64,000 bases of DNA from Natribaculum breve. Its GTDB lineage: Archaea > Halobacteriota > Halobacteria > Halobacteriales > Natrialbaceae. The translations under genes and the position numbers were made by a program. Numbering within the stretch: position 1 is the first letter of the stretch; every line of letters starts with the position of its first letter. The stretch covers positions 2,108,001 through 2,172,000 of the forward strand of contig NZ_CP095390.1 in the NCBI RefSeq assembly GCF_023008585.1. The letters are read 5' to 3'. The notes under the pieces were generated by a model. It did no database searches. It saw only the letters and a list, made by a program, of their open reading frames with translations, and was not told the DNA's origin. Positions 15,921 through 25,355 of this stretch are shown piece after piece.

Positions 15921-18900
15921 ATGGCGCAAGCGGGAAACTCCGAACTCGTCGACGCGTTCGAGCAGTTCTTCCGGAACTACTACGACAACGAGATCAAACA
16001 GCTTGCGCAGCGGTATCCGAACGAACAGCGCTCGCTCTACGTCGACTGGCAGGACCTCTACCGGTTCGATCCCGACCTGGCAGACGACTACATCAACCAG
16101 CCCGAACAGCTCCAGCGCTACGCCGAGGAGGCGCTGCGGCTGTACGACCTGCCGATCGACGTGAGTCTCGGCCAGGCACACGTTCGCGTGCGGAACCTGG
16201 CGGACACGGAGTCGCCCGAGATCCGCGACATCCGCGCCCGACACATGAACAAACTCGTCCAGGTGCGCGGTATCGTCCGCAAGGCGACCGACGTCCGTCC
16301 GAAGATCGAAGAGGCGGCCTTCGAGTGTCAGCTCTGTGGCACGCTCAACCGCGTCCCGCAGTCGACGGGCGACTTCCAGGAACCCCACGAGTGTCAGGGC
16401 TGTGAACGACAGGGGCCGTTCCGGGTGAACTTCGACCAGTCGGAGTTCGTCGACGCCCAGAAACTCCGCATCCAGGAGAGCCCCGAAGGCCTCCGGGGCG
16501 GCGAAACCCCCCAGGCGATCGACGTCCACGTCGAAGACGACATCACCGGCGAGGTGACGCCGGGCGACCACGTCTCCGCGACCGGCGTGTTGCGACTCGA
16601 GCAACAGGGCAACCAGCAGGAGAAGTCGCCGATCTTCGATTTCTACATGGAGGGCGTCTCGGTCGACGTCGACGAAGAGCAGTTCGAGGACATGGACATC
16701 ACCGACGCCGACAAAGAGGAGATCGTCCGACTCTCGAGTTCCGAGGACATCTACGAGAAGATGGTCGCCTCCATCGCCCCCTCGATCTACGGCTACGACC
16801 AGGAGAAACTCGCGATGATGCTGCAACTGTTCTCGGGCGTGACCAAGCAGTTGCCCGACGGCTCGAGGATTCGCGGGGACCTGCACATGCTCCTGATCGG
16901 GGACCCTGGTACCGGGAAATCGCAGATGCTAGGATACATCCAGAATATCGCTCCCCGCTCCGTCTATACTTCTGGGAAGGGGTCTTCTTCGGCAGGCCTC
17001 TGTGTCACCGGCGATACGCTTGTTCATACAGAGAACGGACTCGAGCGGATTCGAGACGTTGTGACCGACTCCCTCCCCGACCCGGTTGAGGAAGAGACCG
17101 CCGTCAGCGACGAGATCGGACTGTACACGTTCGACCGCGATGCCGGTAACCTCGAGACGCGTGAAACGTCACACGTCTGGCGAATGCCCCGAAAACAGTG
17201 TCGTCGCATCGAAACGGCACGTGGAAAGGAACTCGAGACGTCACTGAATACGCCGGTTCTGACCTGTGACGAATCCGGGCTCGAGTGGAAGCGTGTTTCC
17301 GAGATCGAACCGGGCGATTACGTCGCCGTTCCGAACTATGGTGACGTCGAGCGATCGACACCGCCGGTTATGGACTACCTCGAATTCACGAACGAAAAGC
17401 TCCGGCTGGCCGACGAATCGATCGTCCGCGTCCGTCGAGCACTCTGCGAGAAATACGGGACGTTACGGGCGGCTGCACGTGAACTGGGCTTCCCCGAGGA
17501 CTTCGTCTACGACACCCTCCAAAATCGATACGTCCCGCTCGAACGTCTCGAAACCGTTCTCGACGCGGTGACCCTCGAACTGTCCGACCTGACGGTCGAG
17601 CGAGCGATGCTTCGTCACGGCGATAGTGTTCGGATTCCCGAGGAGTTCGACGAAGACCTCTGTTACCTGCTCGGTCTCGTCTTCGGTGATGGAGATATCA
17701 TGGTATCACGCCGGGGTGGAAATCGTGGACACATCCGAATTTCGAACAGTGACGAGACGGTGCTCGAGCGGGCAGTCGAGATCGTCGATTCGACGTTCGA
17801 TAAACGACCCGAGATCGAGGATCAGGACGACAAAGTTCCCTGTATTCGTCTTCATAGCGCCACTGTCGCCCGATTCTTCGCCAACCTCGGAATGCAAACG
17901 CCGAAAGACGATCTCGAACTCGATCCGCGCCTGGCGACGGCGGAACACGCAGACGCCTTCCTCAGAGGCCTCATGGACGCCGATGGATCGGTTTCGGCGC
18001 GAACGAACGGTGGCTCAAGTATCCACCTCTCGGCGATCAGCGAGACGTTCGCTCGGCAGGTGCAGTTGATGCTCGAGACCTACGGTGTTCGTGCGCGCCT
18101 TCGTGAACGTGATCGGCGCGGAGTCACCGTCCTCGAGAACGGCCAAGAGATCGAATCGAAACACGTCCAGTATCACCTCGAGTGCTACGGAAAGGACATC
18201 GACCGATTCGCCGAAGCGATCGGCTTCGAATGTCCGCGGAAGCAAGCGGCACTCGAGACGATCGTTGGTGACGCCGTTCGTCGCGGTGAGAAAATACCAG
18301 TAGGCCAAGCGCTCGCAACGGTCGATGGGTCTGCCGGGGAATACTACATGAATATCCATCGCGGAGACGACCCCGGTCGCGCCCGAGCCCGACGAATGCT
18401 CTCGGAACTCGACCTTGGACCCGTCGAACCGATCGTCCGGGAAGTCGTCGAGGCGGACCTGTGCTGGGACGAGGTCGTCGCCGCCGTCGACACCGGAAAA
18501 AAAGAGGTGTTCGACCTCACCGTTCCCGAGACGCACAACTTCCTCGCGAACGGGATCGTTACCCACAACACGGCTGCGGCGGTACGCGACGACTTCGGCG
18601 ACGGCCAGCAGTGGACGCTCGAGGCCGGCGCACTCGTACTCGCCGACCAGGGAATCGCCGCAGTCGACGAACTCGATAAGATGAGGTCGGAAGATCGCAG
18701 TGCCATGCACGAGGCCCTCGAGCAACAGAAGATCTCGGTCTCGAAGGCCGGCATCAACGCGACGCTCAAGTCCCGGTGTTCGCTGCTGGGTGCGGCAAAC
18801 CCCAAGTACGGTCGGTTCGACCACTACGAGCCGATCAGCGAGCAGATCGACCTCGAGCCGGCGCTGATCTCCCGGTTCGACCTGATCTTCACCGTCACGG

Positions 18901-19592
18901 ACCAGCCGGACGAGGAGAAAGACCGGAACCTCGCAGAGCACATCATCACGACCAACTACGCCGGCGAGTTGACGACCCAGCGCGAGGAGATGACCTCCCT
19001 CGAGGTGAGCGCCGACGAGATCGAGGAGATGACCGCGACGGTCGATCCGGAGATCGACGCCGAACTCCTGCGCAAGTACATCGCCTACGCGAAACAGAAC
19101 TGCCACCCGCGGATGACCGAGGAGGCCCGGAAGGCGATCCGGGACTTCTACGTCGACCTGCGTTCGAAAGGCACCGACGAGGACTCGGCGGTGCCGGTGA
19201 CAGCCCGGAAACTCGAGGCGCTGGTGCGGCTCTCGGAGGCCAGCGCCCGCGTCCGGCTGTCGGATACGGTCGAGCTCGAGGACGCAGAGCGGGTGATCGA
19301 GATCGTCCGCTCGTGTCTCCAGGATATCGGCGTCGACCCCGAGACGGGCGAGTTCGACGCCGACATCGTCGAGGCGGGGACCTCGAAGTCACAGCGCGAT
19401 CGAATCAAGAACATCAAACAGCTCATCAGCGACGTCGAAGAGGAGTACGACGACGGCGCGCCGGTCGACGTCGTCCTGGACCGCGCCGACGAGATCGGCA
19501 TGGATCGCCAGAAGGCCGAACACGAGATCGAGAAGCTCAAACAGAAAGGGGAGGTCTACGAGCCGAGCACGGACAACCTCCGGACGACGTGA
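15921..19592 (+). CDS. mcm: MCM replicative helicase precursor with intein
   Basis: 1223 residues before splicing, 700 after. The N-terminal part holds the zinc finger CQLC (136-139) and CQGC (158-161). Walker A is GDPGTGKS (327-334). The intein follows SSSAGL at residue 361; the host resumes with TAAAVRDDF and the Walker B/sensor region ALVLADQGIAAVDELDKM. An arginine-finger/lid part and a C-terminal winged helix complete it. MCM forms a hexamer or double hexamer that unwinds DNA at replication forks. The only such gene in the window, and it must splice to work because the intein sits between Walker A and B. Confidence 0.97.
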   Translation: MAQAGNSELVDAFEQFFRNYYDNEIKQLAQRYPNEQRSLYVDWQDLYRFDPDLADDYINQPEQLQRYAEEALRLYDLPIDVSLGQAHVRVRNLADTESPEIRDIRARHMNKLVQVRGIVRKATDVRPKIEEAAFECQLCGTLNRVPQSTGDFQEPHECQGCERQGPFRVNFDQSEFVDAQKLRIQESPEGLRGGETPQAIDVHVEDDITGEVTPGDHVSATGVLRLEQQGNQQEKSPIFDFYMEGVSVDVDEEQFEDMDITDADKEEIVRLSSSEDIYEKMVASIAPSIYGYDQEKLAMMLQLFSGVTKQLPDGSRIRGDLHMLLIGDPGTGKSQMLGYIQNIAPRSVYTSGKGSSSAGLCVTGDTLVHTENGLERIRDVVTDSLPDPVEEETAVSDEIGLYTFDRDAGNLETRETSHVWRMPRKQCRRIETARGKELETSLNTPVLTCDESGLEWKRVSEIEPGDYVAVPNYGDVERSTPPVMDYLEFTNEKLRLADESIVRVRRALCEKYGTLRAAARELGFPEDFVYDTLQNRYVPLERLETVLDAVTLELSDLTVERAMLRHGDSVRIPEEFDEDLCYLLGLVFGDGDIMVSRRGGNRGHIRISNSDETVLERAVEIVDSTFDKRPEIEDQDDKVPCIRLHSATVARFFANLGMQTPKDDLELDPRLATAEHADAFLRGLMDADGSVSARTNGGSSIHLSAISETFARQVQLMLETYGVRARLRERDRRGVTVLENGQEIESKHVQYHLECYGKDIDRFAEAIGFECPRKQAALETIVGDAVRRGEKIPVGQALATVDGSAGEYYMNIHRGDDPGRARARRMLSELDLGPVEPIVREVVEADLCWDEVVAAVDTGKKEVFDLTVPETHNFLANGIVTHNTAAAVRDDFGDGQQWTLEAGALVLADQGIAAVDELDKMRSEDRSAMHEALEQQKISVSKAGINATLKSRCSLLGAANPKYGRFDHYEPISEQIDLEPALISRFDLIFTVTDQPDEEKDRNLAEHIITTNYAGELTTQREEMTSLEVSADEIEEMTATVDPEIDAELLRKYIAYAKQNCHPRMTEEARKAIRDFYVDLRSKGTDEDSAVPVTARKLEALVRLSEASARVRLSDTVELEDAERVIEIVRSCLQDIGVDPETGEFDADIVEAGTSKSQRDRIKNIKQLISDVEEEYDDGAPVDVVLDRADEIGMDRQKAEHEIEKLKQKGEVYEPSTDNLRTT
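17001..18569 (+). other. Mcm intein with LAGLIDADG homing endonuclease
   Basis: 523 residues (361-883 of the precursor). It begins with Cys (CVTGDTLVHTENG, block A) and ends HNFLANGIVTHN with Thr as the next residue, so Cys1, the penultimate His, terminal Asn and Thr+1 needed for splicing are present. Block B reads TSLNTPVLT, with Asn where the usual His stands. The two LAGLIDADG motifs are LLGLVFGDGDI (about 583) and FLRGLMDADGS (about 680), both with acidic residues intact. The endonuclease therefore looks active or recently so. Confidence 0.95.
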
Positions 19593-19621
19593 CTCGAGCG
19601 ACAGATCGCGGTAGGGAACAG

Positions 19622-19668
19622 TAATATCAGCCAATATGGTAAAGAATTTCACATATTGGCCGATAGTA
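19622..19668. repeat. Short palindrome after mcm, IS630-end-like
   Basis: Arms 19622-19638 and 19652-19668 pair at 15 of 17 positions (GCCAATATG core). Read from the right it starts TTACTATCGGCCAATATG, which resembles the right end of the IS630-type element (TACTGTCAGCCAAAAATA). It lies between mcm and the next gene and could also act as a transcript-end hairpin. Confidence 0.5.
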
Positions 19669-19678
19669 ATAACTACAG

Positions 19679-20098
19679 ATGTCGCACGGTCTCGAGGGAA
19701 CGTTCCTCGTCGTCGCCGATACACCGGAGGCACGGCAGACGCTCCGAAATATCTGTAACGCTTACGAGAGAGCGGTCGCCCGCCGGTTCGGTCGCGCCGT
19801 GCTGTTCGAGGGGACCGAACTCGGCGCGTTTCTCGCGTTTCGACTCCAGATCAAACACGGGACGGCGGTCTCGATCCAGCGGACGGTCACGGTCGACGAG
19901 TCACGAGACAGGTATCGGCGCGCGTACGAGGCAGCTGCTGCCTTCGAAGCCCGCGACCACGAGAGCACGCCGTATCCGAAGTTCGCGACCGGAACGGACC
20001 ACCCGATGCCGGCGGAGATGGACGAACGGGAGGTGACCACCGACGGCACGACCGACGGTGACGAAACGGACGACCATCGGCTGACTCCGACCGACTAG
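19679..20098 (+). CDS. Conserved haloarchaeal protein downstream of mcm
   Basis: 139 residues, soluble. It has an ordered N-terminal part (GTFLVVADTPEARQTLRNICNAYERAVARR is the first helix region) and an acidic, Thr/Asp-rich disordered tail from residue 105. I do not recognise a characterised domain. It follows mcm in the same direction with a palindrome between. Confidence 0.6.
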   Translation: MSHGLEGTFLVVADTPEARQTLRNICNAYERAVARRFGRAVLFEGTELGAFLAFRLQIKHGTAVSIQRTVTVDESRDRYRRAYEAAAAFEARDHESTPYPKFATGTDHPMPAEMDEREVTTDGTTDGDETDDHRLTPTD

Positions 20099-20192
20099 CC
20101 CGGCGACTATCGAACGCGAACCATCCACACCCGATGGGCTGTGCGGTGGCGACGGCCCGAGGTTTAAGTCCCAAAACGCGGCGAAGACGGTT

Positions 20193-20558
20193 ATGGTCGA
20201 ACTCGAGACGACGGTCGACCGGCGCCACGGGGTGACATTCGTCACCGTGGTCGTCCGGAACGAACGAGCGACGCCCCAGCGGGTCCGACTCGAGAGCACG
20301 CTCGCCGGCCCGGTCTGGCCACCACGACGAAACGGGATCGTCGATCCCGAGTGGACGGGGCGAACGTGGGACGGAACGATCGAGGCGGGGAGACGCCGCG
20401 GTATCGGCTTTGCGAGTCCTGCAGCGGCCGTCGGTCCCCCCGTCGAACTCGTCGAGGTCGAGCGGGCAGCCGACGGCGATCGTCGAGTCTGCGTACGGAC
20501 GGTGCTCTCGACGCTCGAGCGATGGACGCCACGACGGAGGGTCACGGAGCGCGCATGA
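20193..20558 (+). CDS. Conserved haloarchaeal protein coupled to the MinD-like gene
   Basis: 121 residues, mostly beta-strand in character (VTFVTVVVRNERATPQRVRLES), without membrane segments or cysteine motifs. Its stop codon overlaps the ATG of the MinD-like gene (ATGA at 20555-20558), so the two are translationally coupled and probably act together. No function can be assigned from sequence. Confidence 0.65.
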   Translation: MVELETTVDRRHGVTFVTVVVRNERATPQRVRLESTLAGPVWPPRRNGIVDPEWTGRTWDGTIEAGRRRGIGFASPAAAVGPPVELVEVERAADGDRRVCVRTVLSTLERWTPRRRVTERA

Positions 20559-21247
20559 TCGTCGCCGTAACCGGTGGAAAAGGCGGCGTCGGCAAGTCGA
20601 CGATCGCGTTGAACCTCGGTCACCAGCTCGAGGCGGTCGTCGTCGACGGCGACCTCACGATGGCAGACCTTCCACGCGGGCGTGGCCCGGACCTCCACGA
20701 CGTGCTGGCGGGTCGCGCGACACCGCTCGAGGCGATCCAGCAGGTCGGTCCTGTCGAGATGCTGCCGTGTGGCCGGTCGCTCGCCGGCGCGCGAGCGGCG
20801 GACCTGACCTCGTTCGGCCAGGTCGTCGAGGCGGTGGCTCGCGAGTTCGAGCACGTCGTCGTCGACGGTCCGGCCGGGCTGGCAAGCGACGTCGGCGTCC
20901 AGTTGCACAGTGCAGACGTCGCGATAGTGGTGACGACGGCCGACGACGCGGCACTAGTCGACGCCGTCAAGGCGAGACGTCTCGCACGCAAACTCGAGAC
21001 GCCGGTCGGCGGTGCCGTCCTCAACCGAGTCTCTGATCCGGAGCGACGGGTCGAGGTCGTCGAGCGCGCACTCGGCGTACCAGTGACGGAGATCCCCGAA
21101 GAACCGGCGGTGCAAGCTGCACAGTCGATCGGTCGGCCGATCGACGAAATCACGTCAGAGAGCGTCGCCATCGATCGAATCAGTTCGCTCGCCCGAACGC
21201 TCGAGCGGGAAGAACGGCGAGTCAGGCGATCTCGCGGAGATCGGTGA
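20555..21247 (+). CDS. MinD/ParA-family ATPase
   Basis: 230 residues from ATG 20555. The deviant Walker A GGKGGVGKST sits at the N-terminus (about residues 7-16), with VVVDGDLTMADL, HVVVDGPAGL (switch/Walker B) and VVTTADDAALVDAVK as in MinD. There is no clear C-terminal amphipathic membrane helix, though the end is Arg-rich. Likely a positioning or assembly ATPase. It converges on and overlaps the tfb gene by 26 nt. Confidence 0.85.
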   Translation: MIVAVTGGKGGVGKSTIALNLGHQLEAVVVDGDLTMADLPRGRGPDLHDVLAGRATPLEAIQQVGPVEMLPCGRSLAGARAADLTSFGQVVEAVAREFEHVVVDGPAGLASDVGVQLHSADVAIVVTTADDAALVDAVKARRLARKLETPVGGAVLNRVSDPERRVEVVERALGVPVTEIPEEPAVQAAQSIGRPIDEITSESVAIDRISSLARTLEREERRVRRSRGDR

Positions 21248-22103
21248 CGGTCGAGCGGATCGTGACGGCTGCGACGCCGGCGACGTTCGCCGCGTCCGTC
21301 TGCGTGAGGGTATCGCCGTCGCATTCACAGGCGGCGGCGTAGAGGCAGGCAGCCGCGACGCCGCTCGGATTCCGACCGCTGATCAACCCCGCCTCGAGGA
21401 GCCTCGAGACGTATTCGCGAGCGCGCCGCTCGACTGCCGTGTCGAGGTCGAGTTTCGACGCGTACCGGGCGAGGTATTCGGTCGGATCGATCGGTCCAGT
21501 TGGCAATCCGAGGTCACGGTTGAGCGCGTCGTACGCCACTTTGAGTTCGTCTTCGTCGGCGCGAGCGACGTCGACGATTTCGTCGATCGTTCGGGCGAGC
21601 GAGAGCGTCCGACACGTCGCGTAGATCGAAGCCGCGGCAAATCCCTCGAGTGATCGCCCCTGGAGCAGTCCCTCCGATTGAGCGGATTTGAACAGCGTAC
21701 ATGCCTGATCTTTGGTGTCCATCGGCAACGAGAGCCTGGTGACGATTCGACCGATCTCGGTGAACCCGTACACCTGGTTCGAATCGGCTTTCGACGAGAT
21801 TCGAGCCCGGTTGTGTTCCCGGCGCATCCTCGCGATTTGCCGGCGCTTTCGACCGGTCAGTCGGGTCTGCGATCCGTAGCCGATCTCGGTCGAGAGTCCG
21901 CGGTCGTGGCGCGAGCGAGTCAGCGGCGCACCGGTCCGTCGTCGGTCGGTGTCGTCATCGTCGAACGACCGCCACTCAGGTCCGTGATCGATCGCGTCTT
22001 CCGCGAGGACGAGGCCACACTCCTCGCAGATCGTCTCTGTCGACGTCTCCCGCAGTCGACCACCACACTCCGGACAGACAACCTCTTCGTTGGTGTCCTC
22101 CAT
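21222..22103 (-). CDS. tfb: Transcription initiation factor TFB
   Basis: 293 residues. The N-terminal zinc ribbon is CPECGG...CEECGLVL, the B-finger/linker is GPEWRSFDDDD, and two cyclin-like repeats follow (about 110-195 and 205-290). The helix-turn-helix near the end (TQTDAANVAGVAAVTIRSTV) contacts BRE. It recruits RNA polymerase to TBP-bound promoters. Haloarchaea carry several TFB paralogues with different promoter sets; which one this is cannot be told. Confidence 0.95.
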   Translation of the reverse strand: MEDTNEEVVCPECGGRLRETSTETICEECGLVLAEDAIDHGPEWRSFDDDDTDRRRTGAPLTRSRHDRGLSTEIGYGSQTRLTGRKRRQIARMRREHNRARISSKADSNQVYGFTEIGRIVTRLSLPMDTKDQACTLFKSAQSEGLLQGRSLEGFAAASIYATCRTLSLARTIDEIVDVARADEDELKVAYDALNRDLGLPTGPIDPTEYLARYASKLDLDTAVERRAREYVSRLLEAGLISGRNPSGVAAACLYAAACECDGDTLTQTDAANVAGVAAVTIRSTVTDLREIA

Positions 22104-22260
22104 TGGTGATTGCTGCCTTCCTCATCTGTCTTAAAATCTGTAATTCTATTAAAATATTACTATCGGGTGTAGAAAATAACATACCGGAGAGCGATACCTT
22201 TCGGGACGACGGTGAGCTGGGAGATGAGGGAAAACGCTCGAAGACGGCCCGTGTGAGCCG

Positions 22261-22605
22261 TTAGCGGCCGAGCGTCGAACAGAGTCGTCTGACTCGAGCG
22301 GTCAGTCCGTCGTCGCTCGCGTCGGTCTCCGCCGGGGGATCGTCACCCGCCTCGAGCGCCAGTTCGTACTGGTCGACGACGGCCTGTCGGCGGCGTTCAC
22401 TCTCGTCCAGCGAGCGTTCGAGGGCCGCGATTCGTGCCCGGAGGTGCGCACGTTCGATGCGATCGGCGAGCGGGGATCTGGCGGACGGTCGCCAGGGGCG
22501 ACGATCGGGTGTCGAATCGAGGGGACGGCCATCGTCGTCCGTGGGTTGGGTGCGTACTCGCGGTGCGTCTGCGGGGTGGTCGGGAGGTCGATGCTCGACG
22601 GACAT
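22261..22605 (-). CDS. Hypothetical coiled-coil protein
   Basis: 114 residues from ATG 22605. The N-terminal half is Pro/Asp/Arg-rich and probably disordered. The second half has a helix with heptads (LADRIERAHLRARIAALERSL). No known domain. A GTG at 22623 is an alternative start. Confidence 0.5.
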   Translation of the reverse strand: MSVEHRPPDHPADAPRVRTQPTDDDGRPLDSTPDRRPWRPSARSPLADRIERAHLRARIAALERSLDESERRRQAVVDQYELALEAGDDPPAETDASDDGLTARVRRLCSTLGR

Positions 22606-22712
22606 CGCAGACACAGGTACCACACGAACGGGGAAAAGAGTCAGTCAGTCGGGCGTCAGACGCGTCTGACGCCGGTCTTGCACGGGGCGAGGCGAGTACA
22701 GGAGTGTTCTGA

Positions 22713-23987
22713 CTACTCCGACGAGCCCTCGGTCGCCAGGCTCTCGAGGACGCCGTCCGTGTCTGCCGGGACCGGTTCGGGATCGTTGCCGGCGGCGGCG
22801 GCCGCGTCGGGGTCTTTGAGCAGGTGACCCGTGGTGAGACAGACGACGCGCTCGTCGTCGTCGACGACGCCCTCGGCACGGAGTTTCCGGAGACCGGCGA
22901 GGGAGGCGGCGGAGGCCGGTTCGACGCCGATTCCCTCGCCCGCGAGGGCACGCTGGGCGTCGGTGATCTCCTCGTCGGAGACGGCGATCGCCGTCCCGCC
23001 GGTCTCGCGAATGCCGGGGAGGGCCTTCGGCGCGTTCACCGGGTTGCCGATCCGGATCGCCGTCGCGCGAGTCTCGACGTCCTCCCAGCGGCGCACCTCG
23101 TCGGCGTCGTTCTCGATCGCCTCGACCATCGGCGCTGCGCCCTCGGCCTGGACGCCCGTGAGTTTGGGTACCTCGTCGACCGCGAGTTCGCCCGCCTGGA
23201 CGAGTTCCCGGAACGCCTTGTACAGCGCCGACGTGTTGCCCGCGTTGCCGACGGGGAGGACGATCCTGTCGGGCCAGGTCCCGTAGTCGGCCTGGAACGC
23301 CTCTGCGATCTCGAGGCCGATCGTCTTCTGGCCCTCGAGTCGGAACGGATTGAGCGAGTTGAGCAGGTAGGCCTCCCCGCGGCTGGCGAGATCCTGGACG
23401 ACGTCGAGACAGGCGTCGAAGTTGCCGTCGACCTCGAGGATGCGCGCGCCGTGGAGACTGGCCTGGGCGACCTTGCCCGCGGCGACCTTCCCCGCTGGCA
23501 GGAGGACGAGCGTCTCCATGTCCGCTCGCGTGCCGTAGGCGGCGAGAGCGGCGCTGGTGTTCCCCGTCGACGCGCAGGCGAGGCGGTCGACGCCGAGTTC
23601 GCGTGCGACGGCGACGCCGACGGTCATCCCGCGGTCTTTGAACGAGCCGGTGGGGTTCATCCCCTCGTGTTTGATTCGCAGCGTCTCGACGCCGACGGAC
23701 TCCTCGAGGCGTGGCACCTCGTACAGCGGCGTCGATCCCTCCTGGATCGAGACGCCCGACTCCAGGGGAAGTGCGTCGGCGTACCGCCAGACGCCCTCGC
23801 CGTCGAAGTCGTCGAACGTCGACAGTTCGTCGTAGCGGACCTCGAGGAGGCCGTCACACTCGTCGCAGGTGTAGCGGACGTCCTCGAACGGTGCGAACGT
23901 CTCGCCACACTCGATACACTCGAGCCAGACGCCGTCGGTCGCCTCGGCAGGCGTCGGCGGCTGTTCGACAGACAGGCTGAGACTCAT
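22713..23987 (-). CDS. thrC: Threonine synthase
   Basis: 424 residues. A zinc-ribbon-like N-terminus (CIECGETF...CDECDG) is followed by the PLP fold: the lysine lies in NPTGSFKDRGM, the phosphate-binding loop in STGNTSAALAAY, and LPVGNAGNTSALYKAF follows. It makes threonine from O-phosphohomoserine. Length and layout match archaeal ThrC with the extra N-terminal ribbon. It is monocistronic here. Confidence 0.94.
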   Translation of the reverse strand: MSLSLSVEQPPTPAEATDGVWLECIECGETFAPFEDVRYTCDECDGLLEVRYDELSTFDDFDGEGVWRYADALPLESGVSIQEGSTPLYEVPRLEESVGVETLRIKHEGMNPTGSFKDRGMTVGVAVARELGVDRLACASTGNTSAALAAYGTRADMETLVLLPAGKVAAGKVAQASLHGARILEVDGNFDACLDVVQDLASRGEAYLLNSLNPFRLEGQKTIGLEIAEAFQADYGTWPDRIVLPVGNAGNTSALYKAFRELVQAGELAVDEVPKLTGVQAEGAAPMVEAIENDADEVRRWEDVETRATAIRIGNPVNAPKALPGIRETGGTAIAVSDEEITDAQRALAGEGIGVEPASAASLAGLRKLRAEGVVDDDERVVCLTTGHLLKDPDAAAAAGNDPEPVPADTDGVLESLATEGSSE

Positions 23988-24034
23988 TATCCGGGCGGAG
24001 GCAGTCGAAGGGGAAAAGTGGGTGGGTTTGCGCG

Positions 24035-24427
24035 TTACCGGTCGATGCGGCGCTCGCCGTCGAAGTCGTCGATGACGCCGTGGACCGTCTCGGACCAGTC
24101 GTCGAGGCCGTCGTGGAGCAACGCCTTCGCCTCGGAGAGCGGGACGGCCGTGTACTGGTAGACGTAGCCGCCACCGTCGAGGAGCCGTCTATCGCGCCGT
24201 GCCAGTCCCCGGTCACACAGCGTCGAGAGCGTCCGGTTGATCGTGCTCCGATCGCGCTCGAGGACGTCCGCCAGTTCCTCGATCGTACTGCCGGGATACT
24301 CGAGCAGGGTGAGGTAGGTCCGCGTCTCGTGGTCTTCGATCCCGAAGACACAACTCAGGACGTTCTCGAACGGAGGGTCGGGCTGTTCCAGTAACTCGCC
24401 GAGTCGATGTCTGGGACCATCTGTCAT
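24035..24427 (-). CDS. TrmB-like helix-turn-helix regulator
   Basis: 130 residues. The winged helix covers about residues 28-85 (IEELADVLERDRSTINRTLS is the recognition part, then the wing with RDRRLLDGGGYVYQYTA). A short C-terminal helix region with DGLDDWSETVHGVIDDF may mediate dimerisation. Target genes are unknown; it is upstream of thrC in the same direction with a 47-nt gap, so a link to amino-acid supply is possible but unproven. Confidence 0.75.
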   Translation of the reverse strand: MTDGPRHRLGELLEQPDPPFENVLSCVFGIEDHETRTYLTLLEYPGSTIEELADVLERDRSTINRTLSTLCDRGLARRDRRLLDGGGYVYQYTAVPLSEAKALLHDGLDDWSETVHGVIDDFDGERRIDR

Positions 24428-24485
24428 ACCTCACTGTAGGGAGTCATCGATCAAAACGTCACGGGCTCGGCAGCACGGACCTCGA

Positions 24486-24737
24486 TCACGCGCCGTCGGT
24501 CGGCTCGCTGTCGTAGCCCATGTTTCGGATGCACGTTCGCATCTCGCTCTCGCTTTCGTGACGGTGGAGACGGGTCGGCGTGTCACAGTAGTACGTCGAG
24601 CCGTCGTGACGGAGCGTCACCTCGTACTCCGCGCCCATCGTCGTCGTGGTGACGACGACCCGCCGTCCCTCGTGGATCGCCTCGAGAATCGCGTCTGCAT
24701 CGAGTTCTCCCGCCTCGATCCGAAGCGGTTCCGGCAT
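24486..24737 (-). CDS. Small conserved haloarchaeal protein
   Basis: 83 residues from ATG 24737 (MPEPLRIEAGELDADAILEA). Alternating strands such as RRVVVTTTTMGAEYEVTLRH suggest a small beta-rich fold, and two Cys (YYCDT, RTCIRN) lie 20 residues apart. I do not recognise a named family with a known function. Confidence 0.6.
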   Translation of the reverse strand: MPEPLRIEAGELDADAILEAIHEGRRVVVTTTTMGAEYEVTLRHDGSTYYCDTPTRLHRHESESEMRTCIRNMGYDSEPTDGA

Positions 24738-24856
24738 CGGCTGATACTGGACCGGCCGGCGGCAAGAATCTTTGCCACCTCGATCGAACCCGGTTGTGTG
24801 CGAGTGATGCCCTACCGAGATAACGATACCCACACCGGCGGTGTAGCTCGTCTCGT

Positions 24857-25327
24857 ATGGCTTCAGAAACCGCCACACGAACGGGCGTACAGACTGGAAC
24901 GAACCTCGTCCCCTGGCAGGCGGGCGTCGTCGGCGGGATCGCAGGCGGAATCGTCTTCGGCGTCATGATGACGATGCAGACGACTCCCGTCATCGAAAGC
25001 GCGATCCCCGCGATGTACGGCCTCGAGGGCGGACTCGCCGGGTGGATCGTCCACGTCTCACACGGGGCGATCCTCGGCGTGGTCTTCGCGGCGTTGCTCG
25101 TCGCGGCGAAGAAGCCGGACGTCGGCCTCGCGACGGGGGCAGGTGCCGGCGTCGCCTACGGCATCGTCGTCTGGGCGATCCTCGCCGTCGTCGTCATGCC
25201 GATCTGGCTGTCGGCGGTCGGCTTCGGGATGGCTCCCGAGGTGCCGAACGTCAGCGCGCAGAGTCTCGTGGGACACGTGGTCTACGGGCTCGTCCTCGGC
25301 GTGGCCTACGTGGCGCTCTCCCGGTAG
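24857..25327 (+). CDS. Four-helix membrane protein
   Basis: 156 residues with four hydrophobic helices and small-residue-rich motifs (GGIAGGIVFGVMMTMQ, HVSHGAILGVVFAALL, GHVVYGLVLGVAYVAL). A His precedes two of the helices. Haloarchaeal homologues are often mislabelled as histidine kinases, but no kinase parts are present. Function unknown. Confidence 0.7.
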   Translation: MASETATRTGVQTGTNLVPWQAGVVGGIAGGIVFGVMMTMQTTPVIESAIPAMYGLEGGLAGWIVHVSHGAILGVVFAALLVAAKKPDVGLATGAGAGVAYGIVVWAILAVVVMPIWLSAVGFGMAPEVPNVSAQSLVGHVVYGLVLGVAYVALSR

Positions 25328-25355
25328 TCGACCCGGTCGTCGGGGACGGACGCCG

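Noticed and set aside
22137..22185. AT-rich stretch with TACTATCGGG upstream of tfb, like the palindrome ends.
   Set aside because: No inverted partner is found nearby, so the match is too short to call an element.
22824..24161. A 445-codon plus-strand frame.
   Set aside because: It is the antisense shadow of threonine synthase, which has full family motifs on the minus strand.
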